A stretch of 64,000 bases of DNA from UBA2357 sp041678045 (GCA_041678045.1 JBAYOV010000006.1:35974-99973); one strand, 5' to 3'; counted from the stretch's first letter, positions 25,790 through 34,922 are shown. Numbers and translations: made by a program. Notes: a model not told the origin generated them from the letters alone.

Positions 25790-27505
25790 ATGCAGAACAA
25801 GAAACTCTCGATCCGGAAGATCGTGAGCTACCTGAATGACGAAGAGGCCGAGGGCGGCGGCTTCTGGCTGCCGAACATACAGCGGCCCTTTGTGTGGAGC
25901 GAGGAACAGATTGCGCGCCTGTTCGATTCGATCATGCGCGAATACCCGATCAGCACACTGCTGGTGTGGAAGACGAAGGAGACGGTAAAGCACCGCAAGT
26001 TCATCGACAACTACCGACGCGACATCAAACTCACCGACTTCTTTGTGCCGGACAATACGCGCTCCAAGATGATGGTGCTCGATGGGCAGCAGCGCCTGCA
26101 GAGCCTTTTCATCGGTCTACGCGGCAGCTATGAGGGGCGCGAGCTGTACTTCGACGTGCTGAGCGGCGGCGCGGCGGCGGCACCTGAAGATATTCGTTTC
26201 CGCTTTGCCTTCAAGGCGGCGAATCCGAACTGGCCTTGGGTGCGGTTCAAGGATCTGGTGTTTGAAACCAGGAAGCTCGACAGCCAGATCGCCAAGGACA
26301 TCATCCGCTCGGCACCGGTAGCCTTGACCGATGACGAGGAGGACATGATCGAACTGAATGTTGGGCGGGCGAGGCAGGAGTTCGTCAACGACGACAACAT
26401 CACCTTCCAGGAGCTGGACGGCATCGACAACCCGGATGCCTACCGCGTGGATGACATCGTCGAGATATTCATCCGCGCCAACTCCGGCGGCACCAAGCTG
26501 GGCAAGTCGGACCTGTTGTTCTCGTTGCTGGCTTCGAGCTGGGACGAAGCCGATGGCGAGATGGAAGCGTTGCTGGAGGAGCTCAACCAGGGTGGTTTCG
26601 ATTTCGATCGCGACTTCGTGCTGAAGTCCTGCCTGACGATGCTGGGCAGGGGCGCGCGCTACGAGGTGGGCAAGTTCCGCGACGGCAAGACCAAGGAAGA
26701 GATCATCGCCAAGTGGGACGAACTGGCCGAGGCAATCAAGGCGGTGCGGGACCTGTTGGTTGCCAAGACCTATATCCGTTCCGACCGGGCGATGCCTTCT
26801 TATCTGGCGTTGATCCCGCTCATTTACTACCGCTTTCACTACCCGGCGAAGTTCGCGGCCAACCGGGACATGGCGGCCTACCTGCTGCGGGTGCTGGTTA
26901 CGGGGGTGTTCGGTGGCAGCCCGGACAACCTGATCGACAAGCTGGTGCGCAACGTCCAGGAGCAACAGGATTTCGTGCTCTCCGAGGTCTATGGCGTGAT
27001 CCGTGCAGAGGGGCGCAGCCTGGAAATTACGCCGGCGCTGATCTTCGACCAATACTACGGGTCGAGGACGATCCACCTCTTTTTCAATCTCTGGTACCGG
27101 GACTTTGACTACTCGCCCGCACTGGATGCCAATGGCCCGCAGGTGGATCACATCTTCCCGCAAAGCCTGCTGAAGACGGTGAAGGACATCAACCCGGAGA
27201 GCGGCAAGCGCAACATCCTGCACTATCGTGCCGAGCACCGCGACCAGATCGCCAACTGCATGCTGCTGACGGCCGATGAGAACGGGTTCGCGGGCAAGTG
27301 CGACACGCCACCGGAACAGTGGTTTGACCGTTCCCGATTCGCCACGGATGAGGAGCACAAGCGCTATCTGCAGATGCACCTGATTCCGGACGACCCCGCA
27401 TTGTGGGCGCTGGAGCGCTACGACGACTTCATCGCCGCCCGCAGGGCACTCATCAAGGATAAGTTCGCCTACATGCTGCGCAAGGACGAAGAGGTGCTGG
27501 CGTGA
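25790..27505 (+). CDS. DUF262/DUF1524 protein (GmrSD-like restriction enzyme)
   Basis: A 571-residue protein. The N-terminal DUF262 domain shows NIQRPFVWSEEQI, REYPISTLLVWK and the nucleotide-related motif LDGQQRLQSLF (near residue 100). The C-terminal domain shows VDHIFPQSLL and later NCMLLTADEN, the His-Me/HNH nuclease region of DUF1524. GmrSD-type enzymes cleave modified phage DNA such as glucosyl-hydroxymethylcytosine, using NTP. Single-gene DUF262-DUF1524 proteins also occur in several other defence systems, so the exact trigger is not certain. It lies between the truncated DUF1016 gene and a further ATPase pair on the same strand. Confidence 0.85.
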   Translation: MQNKKLSIRKIVSYLNDEEAEGGGFWLPNIQRPFVWSEEQIARLFDSIMREYPISTLLVWKTKETVKHRKFIDNYRRDIKLTDFFVPDNTRSKMMVLDGQQRLQSLFIGLRGSYEGRELYFDVLSGGAAAAPEDIRFRFAFKAANPNWPWVRFKDLVFETRKLDSQIAKDIIRSAPVALTDDEEDMIELNVGRARQEFVNDDNITFQELDGIDNPDAYRVDDIVEIFIRANSGGTKLGKSDLLFSLLASSWDEADGEMEALLEELNQGGFDFDRDFVLKSCLTMLGRGARYEVGKFRDGKTKEEIIAKWDELAEAIKAVRDLLVAKTYIRSDRAMPSYLALIPLIYYRFHYPAKFAANRDMAAYLLRVLVTGVFGGSPDNLIDKLVRNVQEQQDFVLSEVYGVIRAEGRSLEITPALIFDQYYGSRTIHLFFNLWYRDFDYSPALDANGPQVDHIFPQSLLKTVKDINPESGKRNILHYRAEHRDQIANCMLLTADENGFAGKCDTPPEQWFDRSRFATDEEHKRYLQMHLIPDDPALWALERYDDFIAARRALIKDKFAYMLRKDEEVLA

Positions 27506-27560
27506 GTGGTGCATGGATGCGGAATGACATTACGTGCGCTTTGGTCTGAAGGAGCCGTGC

Positions 27561-28601
27561 ATGATCGAAAAGCTGGAAGTCCAGAATTTCACCGCGTTGC
27601 CAAATGCAGCGTGGTCGTTCGCCCCCGGTTTGAATGTGGTCGTAGGCGAAAACGGCTTCGGCAAGACGCATGTGCTGAAGCTCTTGTACGCCCTGCTGAA
27701 GGTGCAGGCCGATGCCAAGGACCTGAGCAAGGGCGTGCTCGAGCGGGCCTATGCTGACAAGCTGACCGCCGTCTTCCGCCCGGAGAGCCTGGGGCGGCTG
27801 GTCAAGCGTCGTCAGGGGCGCGGGCGCTGCGAGTTCCGGCTGGAAATGAGCAACGAGGGCCTGAGCATGGCAGGGGCCTTTGCATCGAACGCGAAGTCGC
27901 AGATCGAGATACTCAAGGTGCCCACTGAAGGCTTGGAGCGATCACCAGCCTACCTGCCAACCCGGGAGCTGGTGACCTTGTGCCCATGGTTCGTACCGCT
28001 TTACGAAAACTTCCACCTGGAGTTCGAGGAGACTTGGCGGGATACCGTGTCCTTGCTCGGCAATCCGTCGCTGAAAGGTCCTCGGGAGAAGCGTGCGGCC
28101 GAGCTGCTGGAGCCACTGGAAAAAGCCATGGGTGGCAAGGTGCAGGTAGATGCGGCGAGTGGACGGTTTTACCTTCAACTGGCGGGTGAAGGCCGAATGG
28201 AGATGCCGCTGGTCGCCGAGGGGCTGCGCAAGGTTGCGATGCTGGCGCGCCTGATCAGCACTGGCACGCTGCTGGAACAGGGCTACTTGTTCTGGGATGA
28301 GCCGGAAACCAACCTTAACCCGAAGCTCATCAAGGTCGTGGCGGCCAGCATCGTCGCCGTCGCAGCCAGCGGGGTGCAGGTCTTTGTCGCCAGCCATTCG
28401 CTCTTCTTGTTGCGGGAGTTGGAAATGCTGCTCGCCGACAAGCGCTACCGGAAGCTTCCCAGCCGATGGTTCGCGCTGGCGGCGAAGGGTGGTGAGGTCG
28501 CATTGGAGCAAAGCGACCGGATTGAAGATATCCAGACCCTGGTGATGCTCGATGAGGAGCTTGCCCAGTCGGATCGCTTCATGAACTGGGAGGGGGCGTG
28601 A
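27561..28601 (+). CDS. AAA ATPase of a two-gene ATPase/nuclease-like unit
   Basis: A 346-residue ATPase starting MIEKLEVQNFTAL after AAGGAG (7-nt spacing). The P-loop is GENGFGKTH (29-37), the signature region is around EGLRKVAMLARL, Walker B is YLFWDEPETNLNP, and the switch is VASHSLFLL. This is the short SMC/RecF-like type common in defence pairs. Its stop overlaps the GTG start of the next gene (GTGA). Predicted role: ATP-driven sensor that controls the small partner. Confidence 0.8.
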   Translation: MIEKLEVQNFTALPNAAWSFAPGLNVVVGENGFGKTHVLKLLYALLKVQADAKDLSKGVLERAYADKLTAVFRPESLGRLVKRRQGRGRCEFRLEMSNEGLSMAGAFASNAKSQIEILKVPTEGLERSPAYLPTRELVTLCPWFVPLYENFHLEFEETWRDTVSLLGNPSLKGPREKRAAELLEPLEKAMGGKVQVDAASGRFYLQLAGEGRMEMPLVAEGLRKVAMLARLISTGTLLEQGYLFWDEPETNLNPKLIKVVAASIVAVAASGVQVFVASHSLFLLRELEMLLADKRYRKLPSRWFALAAKGGEVALEQSDRIEDIQTLVMLDEELAQSDRFMNWEGA

Positions 28602-29110
28602 ATAAGACCATTACGGAAGGCGCGCTGACTTTCACGTTCGCTGTTGGTGCTAAGGCCGACAAATACGACGACTGGTCTTTCTATCGCAACCAGTTCCAGC
28701 AAGGTTGCTCTGTGGATAACAAGGCGGTCGATCTGCTGTGCGAGTTTGATCGCAATGCCTGGCTGATCGAGGTAAAGGATTACCGGTTGCATGCGCGTAC
28801 CAAGGCGGTGGATCTGGCCGATGAGGTGGCGATCAAGGTGCGGGATACGCTGGCGGGCTTGGTGGCCGCAAGTGTCGGTGCCAACGACCCGCATGAGCGC
28901 GCATTCGCTCGCAGGATGGTACGGGCGCAACGTATGCGGGTGGTTTGTCACATCGAGCAGCCGGCCAAGTCCAGTCGGCTACGCCCACGGGTGATCGAGC
29001 CGGACAAGCTCCGGCTGAAGCTGCGCACGCTGCTCAAGGCCATTGATGCGCATCCGACCGTGATCGACAAGAACCGCAAGGATGCTAGCCTGCCGTGGCA
29101 AGTGACGTGA
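28598..29110 (+). CDS. Small PD-(D/E)xK-like protein coupled to the ATPase
   Basis: A 170-residue protein with a GTG start overlapping the upstream ATPase stop. I do not recognise the family by name. The segment VDLLCEFDRNAWLIEVKDYR (near residues 43-62) has the spacing of a PD-(D/E)xK active site: Asp in VDLL, then E-V-K at the end of the next strand. The remainder is helical and basic. As the invariable-looking neighbour of a small AAA ATPase it is a likely nuclease effector. The assignment rests on the motif and context only. Confidence 0.65.
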   Translation: MNKTITEGALTFTFAVGAKADKYDDWSFYRNQFQQGCSVDNKAVDLLCEFDRNAWLIEVKDYRLHARTKAVDLADEVAIKVRDTLAGLVAASVGANDPHERAFARRMVRAQRMRVVCHIEQPAKSSRLRPRVIEPDKLRLKLRTLLKAIDAHPTVIDKNRKDASLPWQVT

Positions 29111-29121
29111 TTTTGCATGAG

Positions 29122-29154
29122 GAGAAAATTGTGCCGACAGTGTCGACACAATCG
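29122..29154. repeat. Interrupted palindrome, copy 2 (upstream of the DUF499 gene)
   Basis: Arms ATTGTGCCGAC and GTCGACACAAT around AGT, one mismatch. This is the only part of the 88-bp gap before the DUF499 gene with recognisable structure. It matches the DUF1016-internal copy at 28 of 33 positions and so could be a remnant of a second DUF1016 gene or a shared protein-binding site. Confidence 0.75.
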
Positions 29155-29198
29155 CGCTGGCCGTGTTTCGTCAGCACCCGCAGGAGTGGAGAACAACA

Positions 29199-32039
29199 AT
29201 GCATCTGAAACCGTGGCGTGAAATCGCCGTTCCGCACGAGGACGTGCTCAAGGGCACTTTCCAGCAGGCCGAGTTTGCGGCTGATCTGTCTCGCGTGCAT
29301 CTGGGCACGGCGACGGCCGAGTATCAGGATCCGTCGCTGTTCTTCCAGCGCACGTTCATTACGGAAGGCATGCGCCTGTTGCTGGATTCAGTGGTTCGGC
29401 GTTTGACCGGGCGTGGCGGCGATCCGGTCATTCAGCTGCAGACCGCCTTTGGCGGCGGCAAGACGCACACGATGTTGGCGGTGTATCACTTGGCCAAAGG
29501 CGAAGTGACGGCGTCGAACATGCCGGGGATTCCATCGATACTGAATGCGGCTGGCGTCGTGGAGATGCCGCGGGCGCGGATTGCGGTGCTGGATGGTATT
29601 CGGCTGTCGCCCAACCAGCCGGTTCAGCGCGACGGGCTGGCTGTGCGCACGCTGTGGGGTGAATTGGCGTGGCAACTCGGTGGGGCTGATGGCTATGCCA
29701 TGGTGCGTGAGGCGGATGAATCCGGCACCTCACCGGGCAAGGGCGTGCTGGCGGATCTGCTCGGACGCTTTGCGCCCTGCGTGATTCTGATCGACGAGCT
29801 GGTCGCGTATATCCGCCAGTTCGAGGAAGGCAAGACGCTGTCCGGCGGCTCATTCGATTCCAACCTCAGCTTTATTCAGGCGCTGACCGAGGCGCTGAAG
29901 GCGGTGCCGACGGCGGTGTTGCTGGCCTCGCTGCCCGAGTCCGACAAGGAAGCCGGCAGCCAGCGCGGGGTGACGGCGCTGGCGACGCTGTCGCATTACT
30001 TCGGCCGGGTGCAGGCGCTGTGGAAGCCGGTGTCGTCCGAAGAAGCCTTCGAGATTGTGCGCCGCCGTCTGTTCTCCGACATCAATGACAAGCTCGGTGC
30101 GGAGGCAGTGTGCCGCGCGTATGCCGACTACTACATCGCCAACGCCACGGACTTGCCGCATGAAACCCAGGAGGCGCGCTACTTCGAGCGCCTGATGCAT
30201 GCCTATCCGATTCACCCCGAGGTCTTCGTGCGGCTGTACGAGGACTGGTCTTCGCTCGACAACTTCCAGCGTACCCGGGGCGTGCTGAAGTTGATGGCGA
30301 AGATCATTCACCGGCTTTGGAAAGACAACAATTCCGACCTGCTGATCATGCCGGGGAGCCTGCCGCTGTACGACGCGGACACCCGCAACGAGTCAATCTA
30401 CTACCTGCCGCAGGGCTGGGACCCGGTGCTGGAGCGCGACATCGACGGCGAGCGGGCGGAGACGACCGAGCTGGAGAACATGGACACTCGGCTGGGCAGC
30501 GTGCAGGCGTGCCGCCGTACCGCACGGACGATCTTCCTTGGCAGCGCACCGACCACGGCGAGCCAGATGGTGCGGGGCATCGAACTGGAGCGGGTGCTGC
30601 TGGGTGTCGCGCAACCAGGGCAGCAACTGGGCGTGTTCAAGGATGCGCTGCGCCGCTTGAATGACCGTTTGCACTATCTCAACTCCGGCAATAACCGCTT
30701 CTGGTTCGACACGCGTCCGAACCTGCGCCGCGAGATGGAAGACCGCAAGCGTCGTTTCCAGGACAAGGACGACGTGATTCCGGCGGTGCGCGACCGTGTG
30801 CAGCGAACCTTGGCGCAAGGCGTGTTCGGTGGCGTGCATGTATTCACGGCCAGTGCCGACATTCCTGACGACTGGGCACTGCGCCTGGTCGTGCTGCCGC
30901 CGACAGCCGGCTACAGCCGCAGCGGCGACCAGTCGGCGATCCGTCACGCCACCGAGATACTCAAGCATCGCGGCGAGCAGCCACGCTTCAAGCAGAACCG
31001 ATTGATCTTCGTGGCCCCGGATGCGGACAGCGTGAGCCGCTTGAGGGATCAAGTGCGCTCCGTACTGGCCTGGCAGTCGATTGTCGCCGACATCAAGGAC
31101 CTGAAGCTCAACCTTGACCAATACCAGGCCCGCCAGGCCAGCCGCAGCCTGGACGACGCCAACGAGGCGCTACGCGGCATGGTGAAGGAGACCTACCGCT
31201 GGCTGCTGGCGCCGGCGCAGTTTGCCGAGCGGGGCAAGGGTTTGTCGGAGCTGCAATGGGAGCCGTTCCAGATCAACACCGGCGCACAGAACCTGACTCA
31301 AGAGATCGAGCGGGTGCTGCGCGAGAACGAGCTGCTGATCACCGAGTGGGCGCCCATCCACCTGCACAATGTGCTCAAGACCTGGTTCTGGAAGGACGGT
31401 AACACTGAGGTCAATGCGTTGAACGTCTGGCAGCAGACCTGCCAGCAGTTGTACTTGCCGCGCTTGCGCGACGACGGGGTGTTCCACAACACTCTGGCAG
31501 CGGGCGCGGAGAGCCGGGACTTTTTTGGATTCGCGCAGGGCAAGGAAGGCGACCGTTACCTGGGGTTCAGTTACGGCCGGCGCACGACCCCCATCTTGGA
31601 CACATCGCTCGTCCTGATCGAACCGGGGGCAGCCGAAGCCCATGCAGACGCTGAACAAGGGGCGCAGGAGGCCGCTCAAACGGCCGGAGCAGGCAGCAAC
31701 AAGCCCCTGACGTATCCAAACGATGGCGGACGCAGTGAGCAAGCTCAGCACAAGGCCGGAGACGCAGGAAGCGAGCAGGGACGGGTTTCCATACCCGCAA
31801 CGGAGCTAAAACGCACGCACTTCTTCGGTATGATCGATCTCGAACCGGTCATGGCGAAGAAGCAATTCGCCGACATCGTGGATGAGGTTGTTTTGAACTT
31901 CACCACCAGACCGGGCGTGAAGGTGCGGATTTCCATCGAGATCGACGCCGAGAGCGATTCAGGATTCGACGACGGCCTGCAGCGCACGGTCCGGGAAAAC
32001 TGCGGTGTGTTGAAGTTCAGACAGGCTGAATTCGATTGA
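29199..32039 (+). CDS. DUF499 ATPase (defence)
   Basis: A 946-residue P-loop ATPase starting MHLKPWREIAVPHEDV. The P-loop is TAFGGGKTHTML (about residues 82-93) and Walker B is CVILIDELVAYIRQ (near 195-208). A variable, Ala/Gln-rich linker at about 815-870 separates a compact C-terminal domain (THFFGMIDLEP...KVRISIEID). The family (COG1483) recurs beside DUF1156 methyltransferases in defence islands and is related in type to the large ATPases of BREX. The start is set by AGGAG sites at 29183-29191; a GTG twelve codons upstream is less likely. It is the last gene of the island operon, followed by a terminator. Confidence 0.88.
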   Translation: MHLKPWREIAVPHEDVLKGTFQQAEFAADLSRVHLGTATAEYQDPSLFFQRTFITEGMRLLLDSVVRRLTGRGGDPVIQLQTAFGGGKTHTMLAVYHLAKGEVTASNMPGIPSILNAAGVVEMPRARIAVLDGIRLSPNQPVQRDGLAVRTLWGELAWQLGGADGYAMVREADESGTSPGKGVLADLLGRFAPCVILIDELVAYIRQFEEGKTLSGGSFDSNLSFIQALTEALKAVPTAVLLASLPESDKEAGSQRGVTALATLSHYFGRVQALWKPVSSEEAFEIVRRRLFSDINDKLGAEAVCRAYADYYIANATDLPHETQEARYFERLMHAYPIHPEVFVRLYEDWSSLDNFQRTRGVLKLMAKIIHRLWKDNNSDLLIMPGSLPLYDADTRNESIYYLPQGWDPVLERDIDGERAETTELENMDTRLGSVQACRRTARTIFLGSAPTTASQMVRGIELERVLLGVAQPGQQLGVFKDALRRLNDRLHYLNSGNNRFWFDTRPNLRREMEDRKRRFQDKDDVIPAVRDRVQRTLAQGVFGGVHVFTASADIPDDWALRLVVLPPTAGYSRSGDQSAIRHATEILKHRGEQPRFKQNRLIFVAPDADSVSRLRDQVRSVLAWQSIVADIKDLKLNLDQYQARQASRSLDDANEALRGMVKETYRWLLAPAQFAERGKGLSELQWEPFQINTGAQNLTQEIERVLRENELLITEWAPIHLHNVLKTWFWKDGNTEVNALNVWQQTCQQLYLPRLRDDGVFHNTLAAGAESRDFFGFAQGKEGDRYLGFSYGRRTTPILDTSLVLIEPGAAEAHADAEQGAQEAAQTAGAGSNKPLTYPNDGGRSEQAQHKAGDAGSEQGRVSIPATELKRTHFFGMIDLEPVMAKKQFADIVDEVVLNFTTRPGVKVRISIEIDAESDSGFDDGLQRTVRENCGVLKFRQAEFD

Positions 32040-32102
32040 CCTGACCTTTCTCATCAATTCGGTTGACTCGGGGTGGCTCGGCAACCAATGGCATCCACCC
32101 AC

Positions 32103-32133
32103 AAAAAAGGCCTGTGCGAACACAGGCCCTTTT
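32103..32133. terminator. Bidirectional terminator between the defence operon and efp
   Basis: Stem GGCCTGTG/CACAGGCC (32109-32116 with 32121-32128), CGAA tetraloop, flanked by an A-run on the left and CCTTTT on the right. It works in both directions as an intrinsic terminator for the plus-strand island and the minus-strand efp. Confidence 0.88.
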
Positions 32134-32156
32134 GACCAGTACAAGCCAGCGCGGAG

Positions 32157-32714
32157 TTACTTCACGCGGTTCTTGTACTCGTCGGTACGGGTGTCGATCT
32201 CGATCTTGTCGCCGATTTCCACGAAGGCGGGGACCATCAGTTCGAAACCGGTGCCGATCTTGGCAGGCTTCAGGACCTTGCCGGAGGTGTCGCCCTTCAC
32301 GGCAGGTTCGGTGTAGGTGACTTCACGCACCACCGAGTTGGGCAGTTCGACCGAGATGGCCTTGCCGTTGTAGAACACCACTTCGCACTGCAGGCCGTCT
32401 TCGAGGTACTTCAGTGCGTCGGTCATGTTCTCGGCTTCGACTTCGTACTGCTCGTAGTCGGCATCCATGAACACATACATCGGATCGGCGAAGTAGGAGT
32501 AGGTCACTTCCTTGCGCTCAAGGACCACCACCTCGAACTTGTCGTCGGCCTTGTAGACCAGTTCCGAAGCCGCGCCGGTGAGCAGGTTCTTGAGTTTCAT
32601 CTTCACGACCGCAGCGTTGCGGCCGGACTTGTTGTATTCGGTCTTCTGGACCACGAGCGGGTCTGCGCCCACCATGATCACGTTGCCGGAGCGGAGTTCC
32701 TGAGCGGTTTTCAT
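32157..32714 (-). CDS. efp: Translation elongation factor P
   Basis: A 185-residue, three-domain EF-P that rescues ribosomes stalled at polyproline. The start MKTAQELRSGNVI is the conserved N-terminus. The modification loop reads NKSGRNAAV, with Arg at position 32, the site rhamnosylated by EarP in this subgroup rather than the lysine of E. coli. The C-terminus FELMVPAFVEIGDKIEIDT is canonical. The earP gene ends 56 bp upstream on the same strand, so factor and modifying enzyme form an operon. Confidence 0.97.
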   Translation of the reverse strand: MKTAQELRSGNVIMVGADPLVVQKTEYNKSGRNAAVVKMKLKNLLTGAASELVYKADDKFEVVVLERKEVTYSYFADPMYVFMDADYEQYEVEAENMTDALKYLEDGLQCEVVFYNGKAISVELPNSVVREVTYTEPAVKGDTSGKVLKPAKIGTGFELMVPAFVEIGDKIEIDTRTDEYKNRVK

Positions 32715-32770
32715 GCTGATTCCTGAGTCTGACTGAAGCGGCTCCATGCCGCAAGGTTTTGAAAAACCTC

Positions 32771-33958
32771 TCATTTTAGCATGTGTTCGGAAAACTCCAT
32801 AAGATTCGTGGCCAGATCGGGCTCGCCCGCCAGCCGGTCGCACCAGCCGGCAGCATGCTGCACCAGCTCATTGCGCACCGCCTGAAAGGCCGTCCAGAGC
32901 GCGGCACAGGCAGCCACGTCCTCCTCGCCCTGCAGCGGCCGGCCCGCATTCCACACGGCCCACAAACTGGCAAGACAGCGCATCGCGTCCGGCGAACCGC
33001 CCTGCAGGTAGCGCTCCAGAAAGGCATCGAGCTTGACCCGATGGGCGTCGTCCTGCTGGCGATAGACCTGCCACACCATGGGTTTGCCGGCCCATTGCGC
33101 ACGCACGAAGGAATCTTCCCCACGCACGAAGTTCAGGTCACAACTCCACAGCAAGCGGTCGTAGTCGGCCTGGCTCATGAAGCGCAGCACACAGACTTCC
33201 AGATTGCCGCGTCTGACACGCTCCCCGGGCTGCACCGGGCCGCCAAAATGGTGTGCCACATCGCCACACACCCGCCCTTCCGGCACCAGCAACTGCACCG
33301 TCCCGGCGCCCTGCTGCCAGACCTGCAGCAGCGCGGGCAGGGCGGGCTGTTCATAGGCGAACAGCGACACCCGCAGCGTATCGGCGGCGACCGGCGGCAC
33401 GCCCAGCGCGTGCAGGAACCGCTCCCGCTCGCCGGGCGTGTGGATGAAACGCTCGCGCGCGGCGAGTAGACCGGGTTCGCGGATCAGGCCACCGGTGCGA
33501 CGGTCGAAACCGGGAAAGAAGAAATGACGGGTCAGCGGCAGGCGCGGATGCGGGGAGGCCATGCGGTGACAGCCGGCCACCCAGTCCTCGGCGGACAGGT
33601 ATTCGAGGTTCAGCCACACCGGTGGACGGGAACGCCGGGCCATGGCCTGCACATAGGCTTCGGGCAGTTCACAGGCAAAGGCTTCGATCACCACATCGGC
33701 GGGTTCGGCCTGCGCGGCGGTGTCATCCCAGTGCCGCACCTCCACCCCCTCATGCCAACCCTCCTGGGCACCATTGCGCGCCGCTGGATACAGCCTTGAC
33801 CAGGTTTGCAAACAATCCACCCACAGCCTGACCACAACGCCCCGCGCCGCCAGATCGCAGGCAAGACGCCAGCACACACCGATATCCCCGAAGTTATCCA
33901 CAACCCTGCAAAACAGGTCCAGTGAATAAGGGAAGGGCCTGGAACGGTTTTCGGGCAT
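32771..33958 (-). CDS. earP: EF-P arginine rhamnosyltransferase EarP
   Basis: A 395-residue GT-B type glycosyltransferase that transfers rhamnose from dTDP-rhamnose to EF-P Arg32. Diagnostic blocks: LFCRVVDNFGDIGVCWRLA near the N-terminus (the catalytic Asp lies in DNFGD), LNLEYLSAEDWV, HFFFPGF and NFVRGEDSFVRAQWAGKP. The start MPENRSRPF is preferred because an AGGAA lies 9 nt upstream; an ATG three codons earlier is possible. It sits directly upstream of efp, the usual arrangement. A DnaA-box sequence at 33894-33902 is part of the VVDNF codons. Confidence 0.95.
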   Translation of the reverse strand: MPENRSRPFPYSLDLFCRVVDNFGDIGVCWRLACDLAARGVVVRLWVDCLQTWSRLYPAARNGAQEGWHEGVEVRHWDDTAAQAEPADVVIEAFACELPEAYVQAMARRSRPPVWLNLEYLSAEDWVAGCHRMASPHPRLPLTRHFFFPGFDRRTGGLIREPGLLAARERFIHTPGERERFLHALGVPPVAADTLRVSLFAYEQPALPALLQVWQQGAGTVQLLVPEGRVCGDVAHHFGGPVQPGERVRRGNLEVCVLRFMSQADYDRLLWSCDLNFVRGEDSFVRAQWAGKPMVWQVYRQQDDAHRVKLDAFLERYLQGGSPDAMRCLASLWAVWNAGRPLQGEEDVAACAALWTAFQAVRNELVQHAAGWCDRLAGEPDLATNLMEFSEHMLK

Positions 33959-34217
33959 GTCGGGCATTTCCTGGTAGTCAGGGCTGAATCCGTTGTGGAA
34001 AAAGGCTTCCGGACGGAAAAACGGAAAAACGGAACACATTTCCCGCACAGCAGGAACAGTGTTTATCAAGAGACTTCAGGCAGCGAAAAACATTGACAGA
34101 ACCTGCCCTCCGGAGACTTATCCACAGATATGGCAGGCCTATCTTTATCTTTGTCTTTTATATATAAGAAACTGTACACACACCAAAGCCACACAGCGGT
34201 GCTTCAACCTGCCGTCT
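33959..34217. other. AT-rich intergenic segment with consensus DnaA boxes, left of rsuA
   Basis: It holds DnaA-box matches at 33994-34002 (minus strand, TTTTCCACA) and 34118-34126 (TTATCCACA), with a third at 33894-33902 inside earP. After the second box the sequence is markedly AT-rich (34141-34170, including TTTTATATATAAG). It also shares CACATTTCCCG with the segment on the other side of rsuA. The earP promoter should also lie here. Confidence 0.5.
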
Positions 34218-34922
34218 TCAGAAACGGGCCAGGGCTGTATGGTCGGCTTCGCCGAGCCAGCGCCATGAGCCTTCAGGCAGATCATCCGGAAGACTCAATC
34301 CACCCACCTGCACACGCTGCAGGGCAGCCACCTGTCCCCCCGCAGCCACCACCATGCGCTTGACCTGGTGGTACTTGCCTTCGGTGATCACCATTTCAAG
34401 TTCATGCTCGCCGGTCTGGCAACAACTGCTGGCCTTGATGAGGGCAGGCTCGTCGTGCAGTTGCACACCTTCAAGCAATCGGTCGAGCCACCCGGCCTGT
34501 ACGGCTTCGGTTGTGGTGACGCTGTAACGTTTCGGTGTCTGTTTTTTGCCCGAGCTCCACACATGGATGAACTGACCATCGTCCGAGAGCAGCAGCAGAC
34601 CGGTGGTGTCCTGATCGAGCCGTCCCACTGGCTGGATGTCGCGGTTGGCAAACTGCGCAGGCAGCAGGGCAAAGATGGAAGGGTGAAAAGTTGGCTTGCG
34701 GGAACATTCGTAGCCGGCCGGCTTGTTCAGCATCAGGTAAGCCTGCTCGCGGTAGTGCCAGAGTTGGCCATCCACCTCGAAACTGAGGCCTTCGACCGGA
34801 AACTCGGCAAACGGGTTATCGACCACCTCGCCCTGTATGCGCAGCACGCCTGCGCGAATCATCGATCGGCATTCCTTGCGGCTGCCGAACCCCTGGGATT
34901 GAAGAATACGTTCGGTTTTCAT
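34218..34922 (-). CDS. rsuA: 16S rRNA pseudouridine(516) synthase RsuA
   Basis: A 234-residue RsuA/RluB/E/F-type enzyme. An N-terminal S4 RNA-binding domain (MKTERILQSQGFGSRKECR to about residue 55) is followed by the catalytic domain with GRLDQDTTGLLLLSDDG, whose first Asp is the catalytic residue, and the C-terminal KYHQVKRM motif. It converts U516 of 16S rRNA to pseudouridine in the cytoplasm. Assignment to RsuA rather than RluE rests on the overall length and S4 domain. It is flanked on both sides by DnaA-box segments. Confidence 0.88.
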   Translation of the reverse strand: MKTERILQSQGFGSRKECRSMIRAGVLRIQGEVVDNPFAEFPVEGLSFEVDGQLWHYREQAYLMLNKPAGYECSRKPTFHPSIFALLPAQFANRDIQPVGRLDQDTTGLLLLSDDGQFIHVWSSGKKQTPKRYSVTTTEAVQAGWLDRLLEGVQLHDEPALIKASSCCQTGEHELEMVITEGKYHQVKRMVVAAGGQVAALQRVQVGGLSLPDDLPEGSWRWLGEADHTALARF

